Positions 1 to 8,063 of a stretch of DNA of 21,560 bases are shown here, piece by piece; the first letter of the stretch is position 1; every line of letters starts with the position of its first letter. Both the position numbers and the translations under genes were made by a program. The DNA lies in assembly GCA_031269405.1 (NCBI GenBank), contig JAISZE010000161.1, positions 1 through 21,560 on the forward strand. Direction: 5' to 3'. Source of the stretch: Treponema sp. GTDB taxonomy: Bacteria; Spirochaetota; Spirochaetia; Treponematales; Breznakiellaceae. The notes under the pieces were generated by a model. That model saw only the letters and a program-made list of their open reading frames with translations, was not told the DNA's origin and did not search any database.

Positions 1-1680
1 TGCTACAACCCGGACCTGCCCCCTTGGGCATCCTGCGGCATCTGCATCGTCCGTACCGCCGGTCCCGGTTCGCCCCGTATGGCCCGGGCTTGTACCACCC
101 CGGTGACAGAGAACATGGATATCATCACCCATGACCCGGAGATTATCGCTACCAGACGCACAGTGGTGGAACTGATTCTTTCAAACCACCCCAGCGACTG
201 CCTCCAGTGTCCCAGGAACGGGAACTGCGAACTTCAGACTCTGGCCGCGGAATTCGGCATCCGGGAGCTGCCGTACAAACACATCTCCAACGGCCTTCCA
301 ATTGATGATTCCAACCCGGCTATCGTGCTCAACCCCGAAAAATGCATACGCTGTGGACGCTGCGTCAAGGTCTGCCAGGAGATGCAGAACGTCTGGGCCA
401 TTGAGTTCCTGGGCCGGGGCATCAAGGGCCGCATTGCCAGCGCCGCTGACGCACCTCTGGGGGAGAGCCCCTGTATCAAGTGCGGCCAGTGCGCCGCCCA
501 CTGCCCTGTAGGCGCCATCTATGAACGGGACGACACCCAAAAGGTGTGGGCCGCCCTGCAAAACCCCGAAATTCACCCTGTGGTACAGATAGCCCCTGCG
601 GTCCGGGTCGCGCTGGCGGAAGAATTCGGCCTTCCCCCGGGGACGGTCTTTACCAGGAAGATCTACGCCGCCCTGAGGCGCCTGGGCTTCAAGACCGTGT
701 TTGACACCAACTTCTCGGCGGACCTTACCATCATGGAAGAGGGCACCGAACTGGTCAGCCGCCTTACTAAGGGCCGGGGAAAAGCCGGAGGGGTTTCTCC
801 GGACATTCCTTTGATTACGAGCTGCTGTCCGGCGTGGGTAGACTATATGGAGCAATCCTACGCCGACATGATCCCCAATTTCTCCACCGCCAAGAGCCCC
901 CAGCAGATGATGGGCGCCATGATCAAGGCCTACTGGGCAGGAAAAGCCGGGATTGATCCCGGCAAGATCTACTCCGTGTCGGTTATGCCCTGTACTGCCA
1001 AAAAGTGGGAAACCCACCGTAACGATGATATGAAGAGCGCCGGCCACGGCTGGGATGTGGATATCGCTATCACTACCAGGGAACTCGCCAGGATGATTAA
1101 ACAGGCGGGCATTGAGATCCTCAAGCTGGACGATGAGGAAGCGGACAACCCCATGGGGCCCTATACCGGCGCGGGGACTATCTTCGGCGTAACAGGGGGC
1201 GTCATGGAAGCCGCTGTACGGAGCGCCTATTTCCTGGTGACCAAAAAGGAACTGGGGGATGTGGACTTCAAGCCTGTCCGGGGCCTTGAGGGCGTCAAGG
1301 AAGCTGAGGTGGATTTTGGCAACGGTACAAAAATCCGCATTGCAGTGGCCCACCAGATGGGGAACATCGCATCGGTGCTGGACAAGATCAGGGCGGCCAG
1401 GGACGCGGGTAGGGAAACCCCCTACCACTTTGTGGAGGTCATGGCCTGCCGGGGGGGATGCATAGGCGGCGGCGGCCAGCCCTACGGCTGTACCGATGAA
1501 ATCCGCAAACAGCGCACCCAAGGTCTTTACAACGACGACCGGAAGTCCCAGTATCGCTGTTCCCACCAGAATCCCTTCATCAGCCAGGTGTACCAGGAGT
1601 TCCTGGGCGAGCCCAACGGGCATAAGGCTCATGATCTCCTGCATACCAAATACGTGGAACTGCCGCTCTATACCCGGTAG
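1..1680 (+). CDS. hydA: [FeFe] hydrogenase catalytic subunit, 5'-truncated by window edge
   Basis: Reversible proton reduction/H2 oxidation in the cytoplasm. The reading frame is open from base 1, so 559 residues are visible and the true start lies upstream. The first ATG in frame (position 79) falls inside the first iron-sulfur domain and is not the start. Counting from the first codon: 2Fe-2S ligands C1, C12, C15, C31; His-ligated 4Fe-4S motif H63-x3-C67-x2-C70-x5-C76; two ferredoxin-type 4Fe-4S motifs (C115/118/121/125 and C158/161/164/168). The H-cluster loops are TSCCPAW (273-279, including the proton-shuttle Cys pair), MPCTAKK (329-335) and MACRGGC (481-487), followed by the small-subunit-like C-terminus. 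There is no extra C-terminal 2Fe-2S domain. This layout matches modular HydA enzymes that pair with NAD-linked HydB/HydC; those partners would lie upstream and are not visible. All catalytic residues are intact. Confidence 0.96.
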   Translation, partial: CYNPDLPPWASCGICIVRTAGPGSPRMARACTTPVTENMDIITHDPEIIATRRTVVELILSNHPSDCLQCPRNGNCELQTLAAEFGIRELPYKHISNGLPIDDSNPAIVLNPEKCIRCGRCVKVCQEMQNVWAIEFLGRGIKGRIASAADAPLGESPCIKCGQCAAHCPVGAIYERDDTQKVWAALQNPEIHPVVQIAPAVRVALAEEFGLPPGTVFTRKIYAALRRLGFKTVFDTNFSADLTIMEEGTELVSRLTKGRGKAGGVSPDIPLITSCCPAWVDYMEQSYADMIPNFSTAKSPQQMMGAMIKAYWAGKAGIDPGKIYSVSVMPCTAKKWETHRNDDMKSAGHGWDVDIAITTRELARMIKQAGIEILKLDDEEADNPMGPYTGAGTIFGVTGGVMEAAVRSAYFLVTKKELGDVDFKPVRGLEGVKEAEVDFGNGTKIRIAVAHQMGNIASVLDKIRAARDAGRETPYHFVEVMACRGGCIGGGGQPYGCTDEIRKQRTQGLYNDDRKSQYRCSHQNPFISQVYQEFLGEPNGHKAHDLLHTKYVELPLYTR

Positions 1681-1691
1681 TCTAAGTACCG

Positions 1692-1720
1692 CCGCCCCGG
1701 TTTTCCGGGGCGGTTTTTTT
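1692..1720 (+). terminator. Rho-independent terminator after hydA
   Basis: A perfect 9-bp GC-rich stem (CCGCCCCGG / CCGGGGCGG) with a TTTT loop is followed directly by seven T residues. It begins 12 bases after the hydrogenase stop codon. It separates hydA from the purine permease operon. Confidence 0.95.
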
Positions 1721-1740
1721 AAAATTTTACGGATTTTCTT

Positions 1741-1768
1741 TTGATGGGGCCTTTTATTCTTTTATAAA
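1741..1768 (+). promoter_or_regulatory. Putative sigma70-type promoter for the NCS2 permease operon
   Basis: TTGATG (1741-1746) and TATAAA (1763-1768) are separated by 16 bases, which would give a leader of about 40 nt before the ATG at 1817. The gap after the hydA terminator is too short for a purine riboswitch, and none was seen. The alternative element GTGATAGTAT (1771-1780) recurs upstream of the gene at 19312. Confidence 0.4.
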
Positions 1769-1816
1769 GCGTGATAGTATTGATTTATTCCCAACCACTA
1801 TTCCGAGGAGGAAATC

Positions 1817-3112
1817 ATGGAGAAGCTTTTCAAATTACAAAAAAATAACACGACGGTCCGCAGGGAGATCCTTGCGGGGTTTACTACTTTCCTGACTATG
1901 GCCTACATTCTGGCGGTCAATCCGGGTATGCTGGGCCAAATTGGAAACGGCATGACCGCTGGGGCGGTCTTTACCGCTACCGCCATCGCTTCGGGCATTG
2001 CCACCCTGGTTATGGCTTTCGCCGCCAACCTGCCGGTGGCCCTGGCGCCGGGTATGGGGCTGAACGCCTTTTTTACCTTTACCGTAGTTTTCGGTATGGG
2101 GTATTCCTGGCAAATCGCCCTTACCGCAGTGTTCCTTGAAGGCATCCTTTTTATCATCCTTTCCTTCTTTAATGTGCGGGAAGCCATTATCAAGGCCATT
2201 CCGGCGAACCTGAAAAGGGCTGTGGCAGTAGGCATCGGCCTCTTTATCGCTCTCATCGGCTTTGCCAACGCCGGGATTGTGGTGAATGACGCCGGGACTG
2301 TTATCGGCCTTGGGAACATCACATCAGGCAGCCCCTTGCTGGCGCTTATCGGCCTTATCATCGTTGTCATTCTCTACGCCCTGAAGGTTCCGGGTTCCAT
2401 ACTTATCGGCATCCTGGCCACGGCTGTTATCGGCATCCCCATGGGTATCACCTCCATCCCCCAGGGCTGGTCCCCTGTGGGCCTCCCTGCAGCGCCCCTG
2501 TTTTTGCAGTTTGATTTTACCCAGATCTTAAGCTTCAAGTTCTTTACCGTTTTCTTTACCTTTCTCTTTGTAGACATCTTTGACACTATCGGCACCCTGG
2601 TAGGTGTAACAACCCAGGCGGGGCTCATCGAAAAAGACGGCGGGATTCCCAGGGTCAAGCAGGCCCTTTTGTCCGACGCTATCGGGACCGTAGCCGGCGC
2701 GGCTTTGGGCACCTCGACAGTTACCAGTTATGTGGAAAGTACCGCAGGGGTTGCCGTCGGCGGCCGCACCGGGCTTACCTCCCTGGTTACCGGCGTCCTC
2801 TTCTTTTTGGCCCTCGTCCTCTCGCCCCTTTTCCTTCTTATCCCCAGCGCCGCTACGGCTCCAGCCCTTATCTTCGTGGGCTTCCTCATGCTGAAACCGG
2901 TGGCTGAAATCGACTTTACAGACCCCACGGAAGGTATCCCTGCTTTCCTGGCTATTGTTATGATGCCTTTCGCTTACAGCATCGCGGACGGCATTGTTTA
3001 CGGCGTTCTTGCCTATGTGATTCTCAAGGCCGTAACCGGCAAGTTCCGGGATATCAGTATCGTTACCTGGATACTCTTTGTGATCTTCGTACTGAGGTTC
3101 TTCCTGAAATAG
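1817..3112 (+). CDS. NCS2 family purine permease (AzgA/PbuG-type)
   Basis: Inner-membrane importer for a purine base (adenine, guanine or hypoxanthine), probably proton-coupled. The 431-residue hydrophobic protein has the usual length and about 12-14 membrane segments. Family hallmarks include TMAYILAVNPGML near residue 28-40, ALAPGMGLNAFFTF near 76-89, the FVDIFDTIGTLVGV segment, and the GTSTVTSYVESTAGVAVGGRTG segment in the second half. Together these point to the AzgA-like branch rather than the UraA/xanthine branch. A strong ribosome site (GAGGAGG, 1805-1811) fixes the ATG at 1817. It is the first gene of a probable five-gene operon. With deoC two genes downstream it fits nucleoside/deoxynucleoside salvage. 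The exact purine cannot be read from the sequence. Confidence 0.92.
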   Translation: MEKLFKLQKNNTTVRREILAGFTTFLTMAYILAVNPGMLGQIGNGMTAGAVFTATAIASGIATLVMAFAANLPVALAPGMGLNAFFTFTVVFGMGYSWQIALTAVFLEGILFIILSFFNVREAIIKAIPANLKRAVAVGIGLFIALIGFANAGIVVNDAGTVIGLGNITSGSPLLALIGLIIVVILYALKVPGSILIGILATAVIGIPMGITSIPQGWSPVGLPAAPLFLQFDFTQILSFKFFTVFFTFLFVDIFDTIGTLVGVTTQAGLIEKDGGIPRVKQALLSDAIGTVAGAALGTSTVTSYVESTAGVAVGGRTGLTSLVTGVLFFLALVLSPLFLLIPSAATAPALIFVGFLMLKPVAEIDFTDPTEGIPAFLAIVMMPFAYSIADGIVYGVLAYVILKAVTGKFRDISIVTWILFVIFVLRFFLK

Positions 3113-3137
3113 GAATACTAACATAACAGAGGAGAAA

Positions 3138-3668
3138 ATGATGAAAGAAATTTTTGTTACCTTCGCTAAATACAACGAAGAGGCCGACAAGGCCGTGGTT
3201 TCCATCCTGGACAAGCTGTCCAACGACGACAGGGAAAAGAACCGGAAGAGCTACTACGGCAGCCTTTCCTCCCTTGCCCGCCATGTGCTTGGAGGGACCG
3301 TCTTTTTCCTGGGTCTCTTCAAAGACGCCCTGCCCGGGAACGCTGCGGTCCAGAAGGCTATTGCTTCCCTGGCTAAGGTGGAGCTCTTAAAGGAAAAGAA
3401 GATCACCGAGGATCAGTGGAAAAAAGTCGTTACAGGCTTCAAAATTGCCGACAAGGCCTATGTGGATTTTGCGGCGGCTTTAAGCGACACGGACCTGGAA
3501 ACTCCGGTTAAAATCAACTGGTTCAAAGGGAGGTCCGATGTGCCCCTTTCCTTCATGCTTGAAAACCTCATTGCCCATGGGACCCACCACAGGGGGCAAA
3601 TTTCCCAGATTTTGGATTCCCTGAAAATCGACAATGATTTTTCAGGCGTCAATCCAAAGTTCATCTAA
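3138..3668 (+). CDS. DinB/YfiT-like four-helix-bundle putative metal-dependent protein
   Basis: A 176-residue soluble protein. The C-terminal motif H147-x3-H151 (HGTHHRGQ) plus H49 (in LARHVLGG) matches the metal-binding His triad of the DinB superfamily, whose members include putative thiol-dependent enzymes and DNA-damage-inducible proteins. The substrate is unknown. Length is typical. The gene follows the permease stop by 25 nt and is probably co-transcribed. Two adjacent ATG codons compete (3138 and 3141). The ribosome site GAGGAG (3129-3134) lies only 3 nt before the first but 6 nt before the second, so 3141 is the more likely start, removing one Met. Confidence 0.85.
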   Translation: MMKEIFVTFAKYNEEADKAVVSILDKLSNDDREKNRKSYYGSLSSLARHVLGGTVFFLGLFKDALPGNAAVQKAIASLAKVELLKEKKITEDQWKKVVTGFKIADKAYVDFAAALSDTDLETPVKINWFKGRSDVPLSFMLENLIAHGTHHRGQISQILDSLKIDNDFSGVNPKFI

Positions 3669-3684
3669 AAGGCAGTAATCCGCC

Positions 3685-3713
3685 GCCGCCGCCGCTGTTT
3701 TTGCGGCGCCGGC
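3685..3713 (+). promoter_or_regulatory. GC-rich intergenic hairpin ahead of deoC
   Basis: A GCC-repeat tract (3681-3695) folds against 3703-3713: ten base pairs with one C-C mismatch and a 7-nt TGTTTTT loop. It ends immediately before the deoC ribosome site (AAAGGG, about 3716-3721). No T-run follows, so it is not a standard terminator. It could stabilise or separate segments of the operon mRNA, or affect deoC translation. The role is inferred. Confidence 0.45.
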
Positions 3714-3726
3714 TGAAAGGGCATCT

Positions 3727-4392
3727 ATGACAGACGCTGAAATTTTAAAACATATTGATCTTACCCTGCTCAAGGCGGCGTCCTCCTGGGCGGAGGTTCG
3801 GAAATTGTGTGATGAGGGGATACGCTTTAAGACCGCATCGGTCTGCATACCCCCCTCTTATGTAAAGCCGGTTTTTGAAACCTACGGTGAAAAAATCCCC
3901 GTTTGTACGGTCCTGGGTTTCCCTCTGGGGTATAGCCTCGGTTCCGCCAAGGTCCTTGAGGCCGAAGAAGCCCTGAAGGCGGGGGCTGAGGAACTTGACA
4001 TGGTGATCAATATCGGGGATGTGAAGAACGGATATTTCGACAAGGTTTTTTCGGAAATAAAGGCGATCAAAAAAACCGCAGGGGATAAAATTCTCAAAGT
4101 GATAGTAGAAACCTGTTACCTCACGAGAGAGGAAAAAATCCGCATGTGTGAAATCGTCACCGGCGCCGGGGCCGGCTACATCAAGACTTCAACGGGCTTA
4201 GGCCCCGCAGGGGCAACGCTGGAAGACATACTCCTCTTTAAGGAGCACATCGGCCCTGGTGTGAAGATTAAGGCCGCCGGGGGTGTTAGGACCCGGGAAG
4301 ACATGGCGGCATACCTTGAAGCAGGCTGCGACCGGATAGGGACCAGTTCTATATCGGTATTAACAAACAGTTTACTTAAAACTGCCAATTAA
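3727..4392 (+). CDS. deoC: Deoxyribose-phosphate aldolase
   Basis: Cytoplasmic class I aldolase that cleaves 2-deoxyribose-5-phosphate to glyceraldehyde-3-phosphate and acetaldehyde, the final step of deoxynucleoside breakdown. The 221-residue TIM barrel is full length. Visible features are VCIPPSYV (39-46), TVLGFPLGYS (61-70), ELDMVINIG (89-97, with D91 as proton-relay Asp), the Schiff-base lysine K153 in YIKTSTG, and the second catalytic lysine K182 in KAAGG. The phosphate site is GTSSI at 205-209. The gene follows a hairpin and stands 12 nt before the ThuA-like start, so these two genes are tightly linked. With the purine permease upstream it points to nucleoside salvage in this operon. 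Confidence 0.96.
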   Translation: MTDAEILKHIDLTLLKAASSWAEVRKLCDEGIRFKTASVCIPPSYVKPVFETYGEKIPVCTVLGFPLGYSLGSAKVLEAEEALKAGAEELDMVINIGDVKNGYFDKVFSEIKAIKKTAGDKILKVIVETCYLTREEKIRMCEIVTGAGAGYIKTSTGLGPAGATLEDILLFKEHIGPGVKIKAAGGVRTREDMAAYLEAGCDRIGTSSISVLTNSLLKTAN

Positions 4393-4404
4393 GAGAGGTT
4401 GTAT

Positions 4405-5031
4405 ATGGCGCGAAAAGTATTGATTCTTTGCGGCGGCTGGGACGGACATGAGCCCAAGCTGGTAACAGCGCGGTTTAAGAAGTTCCTTGAGTCCGAGGGC
4501 TTTGAGGTTGCGGTCGAGGAAACTCTGGCGGTTCTGGGCGACAAGGAACGGCTTGATTCCCTGGATCTTTTCATCCCTGTATGGACTATGAGTTCCGATC
4601 CGCCGCCGGAGTTCAAACCTTTGCTGGAAGCTGTGGGAGCCGGGCTGGGGATTGCGGGCAACCACGGCGGTATGTGCGATGCCTTCAGGCTGAGTACGGA
4701 CTATCAGTTTCTCACCGGCGCGAACTGGGTTTCCCATCCCGGCGGGGACGGTACAAAATACAAGGTCAATATCGTGAGCAAGTCCAACCCCATCACCGAA
4801 GGAATAAAGGACTTTGAGGTAAGTTCGGAACAGTATTACCTTCACGTGGACCCTGCCAACGAAGTCCTTGCGACGACCAGGTTCCCGGTGGCCCACTGGT
4901 ACCATTCGGCTAACGGCGAGGTAGACGTACCCCAGGTGTGGACCCGGCGCTGGGGATACGGCAGGGTGTTCTACAATGCCCTGGGGCACCACGACGACGT
5001 GTTCAATATCCCTGAAGCCTGGAACTCATGA
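4405..5031 (+). CDS. ThuA-like domain protein, apparently frameshifted near the 3' end
   Basis: A 208-residue protein of the ThuA (trehalose utilisation) family, which has a class I glutamine-amidotransferase-like fold and often accompanies Gfo/Idh sugar oxidoreductases. Motifs are LILCGGWDGHEP near the N-terminus, GIAGNHGGMCDAFR around residues 83-96, and WTRRWGYGRVFYNALGHHDDVF near the end. The start is the ATG at 4405, set 6 nt after GAGAGG (4393-4398); an upstream TTG at 4399 is too close. The frame stops at 5029-5031 right after Ile-Pro-Glu-Ala-Trp, where relatives continue with a helix and an RGILWAA-like segment. That segment is present in another frame (see next entry). Either a one-base deletion truncated it or the sequence has an error. 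The exact reaction of ThuA proteins is unsettled. Confidence 0.88.
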   Translation: MARKVLILCGGWDGHEPKLVTARFKKFLESEGFEVAVEETLAVLGDKERLDSLDLFIPVWTMSSDPPPEFKPLLEAVGAGLGIAGNHGGMCDAFRLSTDYQFLTGANWVSHPGGDGTKYKVNIVSKSNPITEGIKDFEVSSEQYYLHVDPANEVLATTRFPVAHWYHSANGEVDVPQVWTRRWGYGRVFYNALGHHDDVFNIPEAWNS

Positions 5032-5126
5032 AGCGGGGCATCCTTTGGGCGGCGGAAGGCAAGCGTATTGCGGTAGAGAAGGGCCTTTCGGTAAGCGACT
5101 GGACCAGCGATAAAAAGATGTTTTAA
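5028..5126 (+). other. Out-of-frame C-terminal segment of the ThuA-like protein
   Basis: From ATG 5028 (ATGA overlap with the ThuA stop) a 32-codon frame reads MKRGILWAAEGKRIAVEKGL and on to a TAA at 5124-5126. MKRGILWAAE is the kind of sequence that ends ThuA-family domains. Adding one G to the GG at 5021-5022 gives Trp-Glu-Leu-Met-Lys and restores a continuous 240-residue protein. An alternative is a genuine coupled mini-ORF, but the family match across the junction favours a frameshift. Confidence 0.75.
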
Positions 5127-5146
5127 TTTTATTCAGGAGCAGTATT

Positions 5147-6232
5147 ATGAGCGTACAGAGAATCGGAATTGTAGGCTGCGGAAACATAAGCGGCATTTAT
5201 CTCAAGAACCTTAACGGCATGTTCGGCAAGCGGGTAAAAGTAACGGCCCTTACGGACCTTATTCCTGAGAGGGCGGAAAAAGCCAGTTCAGAATATAACA
5301 TCCCGTATATTAAAAAGACCGAGGACCTGATTAACAGTCCCGATGTGGATATTATCCTCAATATTACCGAGCCCTATAACCACTACGGGGTTTCCCTGGC
5401 GGCGGTAAAGGCAGGCAAGCATATCTACACCGAAAAGCCCGTCTGCGCCATGCGGGACGAGGCCCGGGAGGTGCTCAAAATCGCGGCGGAGAAAAAGCTG
5501 CGGGTTGGCAACGCGCCGGACACCTTCCTGGGAGCCGGAATCCAGACCTGCCGCAAGCTCATGGATGACGGCTGGATAGGCCAGCCTGTGGCGGCGGTGG
5601 CCTTTATGGTAGGCCGGGGGCACGAGAATTGGCATCCAGGCCCGGAATTCTATTACAAGAAAGGCGGCGGCCCTATGTTCGACATGGGCCCATATTACCT
5701 CACTGCCCTGGTAAACCTTATCGGCCCTGTGGCGCGGGTATCCGGCTCCGCACGGAAAACCTTTGAGACCAGGACCATTACCAGCGAGCCCCTGAACGGC
5801 AAAGTCATTACCGTGGATGTTCCTACCCATATCGCGGGGGTTATAGATTTTGCCAACGGCGCTGTAGGCACTATTATTACCAGCTTCGACGTGTACTCCC
5901 ACACCCTGCCCTGTATCGAAATTTACGGCAGTGACGGCACCCTGCGTGTCCCGGACCCCAACACCTTCGGCGGCCCTGTGTTTGTCAAACGCTTCAGGGA
6001 AGAACAGTGGTCGGAAATTCCCCTCCTCAGGGACTACCCCGGCAACAGCCGGGGCCTGGGGCTTACCGACATGGCCGAGGCAATCGCTCAAGGGAGGCCC
6101 CACAGGGCTTCGGGCGAGCTGGCCTACCATGTACTGGATGTGATGCATGGTTTCCACGACGCATCGGCTTCGGGAATGTACTACGAACTGAAGAGCAACT
6201 GCCCAAGGCCTGAACCGCTGGTTACTCTTTAA
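5147..6232 (+). CDS. Gfo/Idh/MocA family NAD(P)-dependent sugar oxidoreductase
   Basis: Cytoplasmic dehydrogenase that likely oxidises or reduces a hydroxyl of a sugar, sugar acid or inositol-like substrate. The 361-residue length is typical. The N-terminal Rossmann fold starts IGIVGCGNISG (6-16); the conserved EKP motif with the catalytic lysine is at 96-98 (TEKPVC); the C-terminal alpha/beta domain contains GGGPMFDMGPYYL, the usual substrate-site region. The ribosome site AGGAG (5135-5139) is 7 nt before the ATG. It is the last gene of the plus operon and directly follows the ThuA-like gene, a pairing also seen in rhizobial thuAB, where the ThuB partner forms 3-keto sugars. It overlaps the converging permease gene by 11 nt, with no terminator visible. 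Substrate not determinable. Confidence 0.92.
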   Translation: MSVQRIGIVGCGNISGIYLKNLNGMFGKRVKVTALTDLIPERAEKASSEYNIPYIKKTEDLINSPDVDIILNITEPYNHYGVSLAAVKAGKHIYTEKPVCAMRDEAREVLKIAAEKKLRVGNAPDTFLGAGIQTCRKLMDDGWIGQPVAAVAFMVGRGHENWHPGPEFYYKKGGGPMFDMGPYYLTALVNLIGPVARVSGSARKTFETRTITSEPLNGKVITVDVPTHIAGVIDFANGAVGTIITSFDVYSHTLPCIEIYGSDGTLRVPDPNTFGGPVFVKRFREEQWSEIPLLRDYPGNSRGLGLTDMAEAIAQGRPHRASGELAYHVLDVMHGFHDASASGMYYELKSNCPRPEPLVTL

Positions 6233-7112
6233 TCGCCCCTACCATAATGCCTTTGACAAAGTGCCTGGAAAAAAAGGGGTAGAGGCACATAACCGGCAAG
6301 GTGGCTACGATGATAACAGCGTACTTGAGCTGCATGGCGTAGGCTACCCGTTCAAAAGCGTCCTCCATTCCCGCCAGGGCTTCGGGCGTGTTAAGAAGCA
6401 GTACGCTTCTCAGGTAAAGCTGGAGGGGCTGGAGCAGTTCATTCGGCACATAGATCATGGCCTTGAACCACATGTTCCAGTGCCCTACGGCGTAGAACAA
6501 GGTCATCACCGCCAGTATGGCCCCGGAAAGAGGCATAACAATCCTCATGAAAATCCAGATATCATTAGCGCCGTCGATTTTGGCGCTTTCAATAAGTTCA
6601 TCAGGAATAGTGGTCATAAAAAAGTTCCTGGCGATGATAAGGTTCCAGGCGGATACCGCCCCTGGAAGGAGTATGGCCCAGCGGGTGTTGTAGAGCCCCA
6701 GCCTGGTGATGAGGATGAAATTGGGAATCATACCTCCTGAGAACATCATCGTCAGGGTAATGAACACCATAAGGGGCTTTCGTAAAAAGAAACGCTGCTG
6801 GGCAACGCTGTAGGCGCAGGTCAGGGTAAGGACCAAATTAATAACAGTACCGAAAGAGGTATAGAAAATAGTGTTAAGGTACGATCGCCAGACCTGGGGG
6901 TTTTCAAAAACCAGGCCGTAGCTTTTTACTGCAAATCCTTTTGGGAAGAGCAAAACATCCCGGTTCAGCACAGCGTCTACCGAGGAGATGGACATAGAGA
7001 GAATGTAGATCATGGGATAGATAGTAACAACAAGCAGGAGAATAAGTACAAAAATAATCACGCTGTGCATAAAAAAAGAACCGTCAAATTGTACCGCCCT
7101 TTGCAGCTTCAT
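6222..7112 (-). CDS. Carbohydrate ABC transporter permease, YtcP/LplC-like
   Basis: Inner-membrane permease subunit of a CUT1-type sugar/oligosaccharide importer, 296 residues with about six membrane helices. The EAA loop that contacts the ATPase is visible as SAKIDGANDIWIFMRIVMPL, and the C-terminus FVKGIMVGAIKE is characteristic of the YtcP/LplC branch. The open frame extends upstream to 7262, but the real start is the ATG at 7112: it has GGAG (7118-7121) 5 nt upstream and follows the LplB-like stop by 10 nt, whereas the longer form would overlap that gene by about 140 nt. It is the last gene of the nine-gene minus operon. No ABC ATPase is encoded here, so a shared MsmK/UgpC-like ATPase elsewhere is likely. 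Confidence 0.93.
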   Translation of the reverse strand: MKLQRAVQFDGSFFMHSVIIFVLILLLVVTIYPMIYILSMSISSVDAVLNRDVLLFPKGFAVKSYGLVFENPQVWRSYLNTIFYTSFGTVINLVLTLTCAYSVAQQRFFLRKPLMVFITLTMMFSGGMIPNFILITRLGLYNTRWAILLPGAVSAWNLIIARNFFMTTIPDELIESAKIDGANDIWIFMRIVMPLSGAILAVMTLFYAVGHWNMWFKAMIYVPNELLQPLQLYLRSVLLLNTPEALAGMEDAFERVAYAMQLKYAVIIVATLPVMCLYPFFSRHFVKGIMVGAIKE

Positions 7113-7122
7113 AGGTTCTCCG

Positions 7123-8040
7123 TTAAAACAGCCCGATGCCGGTTCTGCGCCGGGAAAGCTGGTTAACCAGGAGCAGAAGCACGAGATTAATAACCGAATT
7201 AAAGAGATCCACCGCGCCGGCATATGAGAATTCCATATCAACAATGCCGCGCCGGTACACATAAGTGGAAATCACGTCGGCAACAGAATAAGTTGAAGGG
7301 TTATACATAAGGATGATTTTTTCAAACCCCACATTCATGATCTTCCCGAGGTGCAGAATAAGGAGGGTAACAGTGGCAGGCATGATGCCTGGCAGGGTAA
7401 CGTGGATCATTTGCCGGAACCGGGAACAGCCGTCGATGCGGGCGGCCTCGTAAAGCTGCGGACTTATGCCCGCGATGGCCGCGATGTAGATGATGGAATT
7501 CCAGCCGAATTCCTGCCATATTCCGGAAACCACATAAACCGTTCTGAACCACGCGGGATCTTCCAGAAAACCGATAGGGCCAAGGCCCACAATATCCCGC
7601 AGCCGGTTCAGGACCCCGTCTACGGGGGAGAGAAAATTCTGGAGTATCCCCACTACCACCACTAGGGAGATAAAATGGGGCATGAAGCTGATAGCCTGCA
7701 CCGTGCGCCTGAAAGGGCCGTCCTTCACTTCGCTGAGCATAAGGGCGAAGATGATAGGCACCGGGAAAGCGAAGATCAGCATGTAGAAGCTTAGAAGAAA
7801 GGTGTTGGTAAGCAGGCGCGAGAAAAAGATGGAAGAAAAAAATTCCTTAAACCAGCGCAGGCCGACGAAAGGGCTTTCAAGAAGCCCCGCGCCGGGCCTG
7901 AAATTCTGGAAAGCTATGACCGTCCCCGCCATAGGCAGGTAGTGGAACACGAAAAAATAAAGCACTGTCGGCAGGACCAGGACCAGAAGCAGCCCGTCCC
8001 GCCTGAGGAGTTTAAAAAAAGTGTTTTTTTGCCGGATCAT
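7123..8040 (-). CDS. Carbohydrate ABC transporter permease, LplB-like
   Basis: Partner permease of the downstream YtcP-like subunit; 305 residues with six predicted membrane helices. The N-terminal LVLPTVLYFFVFHYLPMAG segment is typical of LplB proteins. The EAA loop reads YEAARIDGCSRFRQMIHVTL, with the conserved Gly of the ATPase-contact motif. It starts with ATG 23 nt after the solute-binding protein stop; the ribosome site is weak (AGAAGAAAG), which suggests translational coupling or lower expression than the binding protein. Together with the two neighbouring genes it forms a binding-protein-dependent importer for a saccharide. Confidence 0.93.
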   Translation of the reverse strand: MIRQKNTFFKLLRRDGLLLVLVLPTVLYFFVFHYLPMAGTVIAFQNFRPGAGLLESPFVGLRWFKEFFSSIFFSRLLTNTFLLSFYMLIFAFPVPIIFALMLSEVKDGPFRRTVQAISFMPHFISLVVVVGILQNFLSPVDGVLNRLRDIVGLGPIGFLEDPAWFRTVYVVSGIWQEFGWNSIIYIAAIAGISPQLYEAARIDGCSRFRQMIHVTLPGIMPATVTLLILHLGKIMNVGFEKIILMYNPSTYSVADVISTYVYRRGIVDMEFSYAGAVDLFNSVINLVLLLLVNQLSRRRTGIGLF

Positions 8041-8063
8041 AGCTTTCTTCTGCCGGTAAATCC

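Noticed and set aside
181..1644. A 487-codon open frame on the minus strand opposite the hydrogenase
   Set aside because: It is a shadow of the high-GC hydA codons; its translation has no recognisable domain while the plus frame has all hydrogenase motifs.
1771..1780. GTGATAGTAT shared with 19285-19294 as a regulon motif
   Set aside because: Two copies of a 10-mer in 21 kb are expected by chance; both are merely AT-rich promoter-proximal sites.
1721..1816. Possible purine riboswitch upstream of the NCS2 permease
   Set aside because: Fewer than 100 bases remain after the hydA terminator and no conserved purine-aptamer core or expression-platform hairpin is visible.
7113..7262. Upstream extension of the YtcP-like permease to 7262
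   Set aside because: It would overlap the LplB-like coding sequence by about 140 nt and lacks a ribosome site; ATG 7112 has GGAG at proper spacing.
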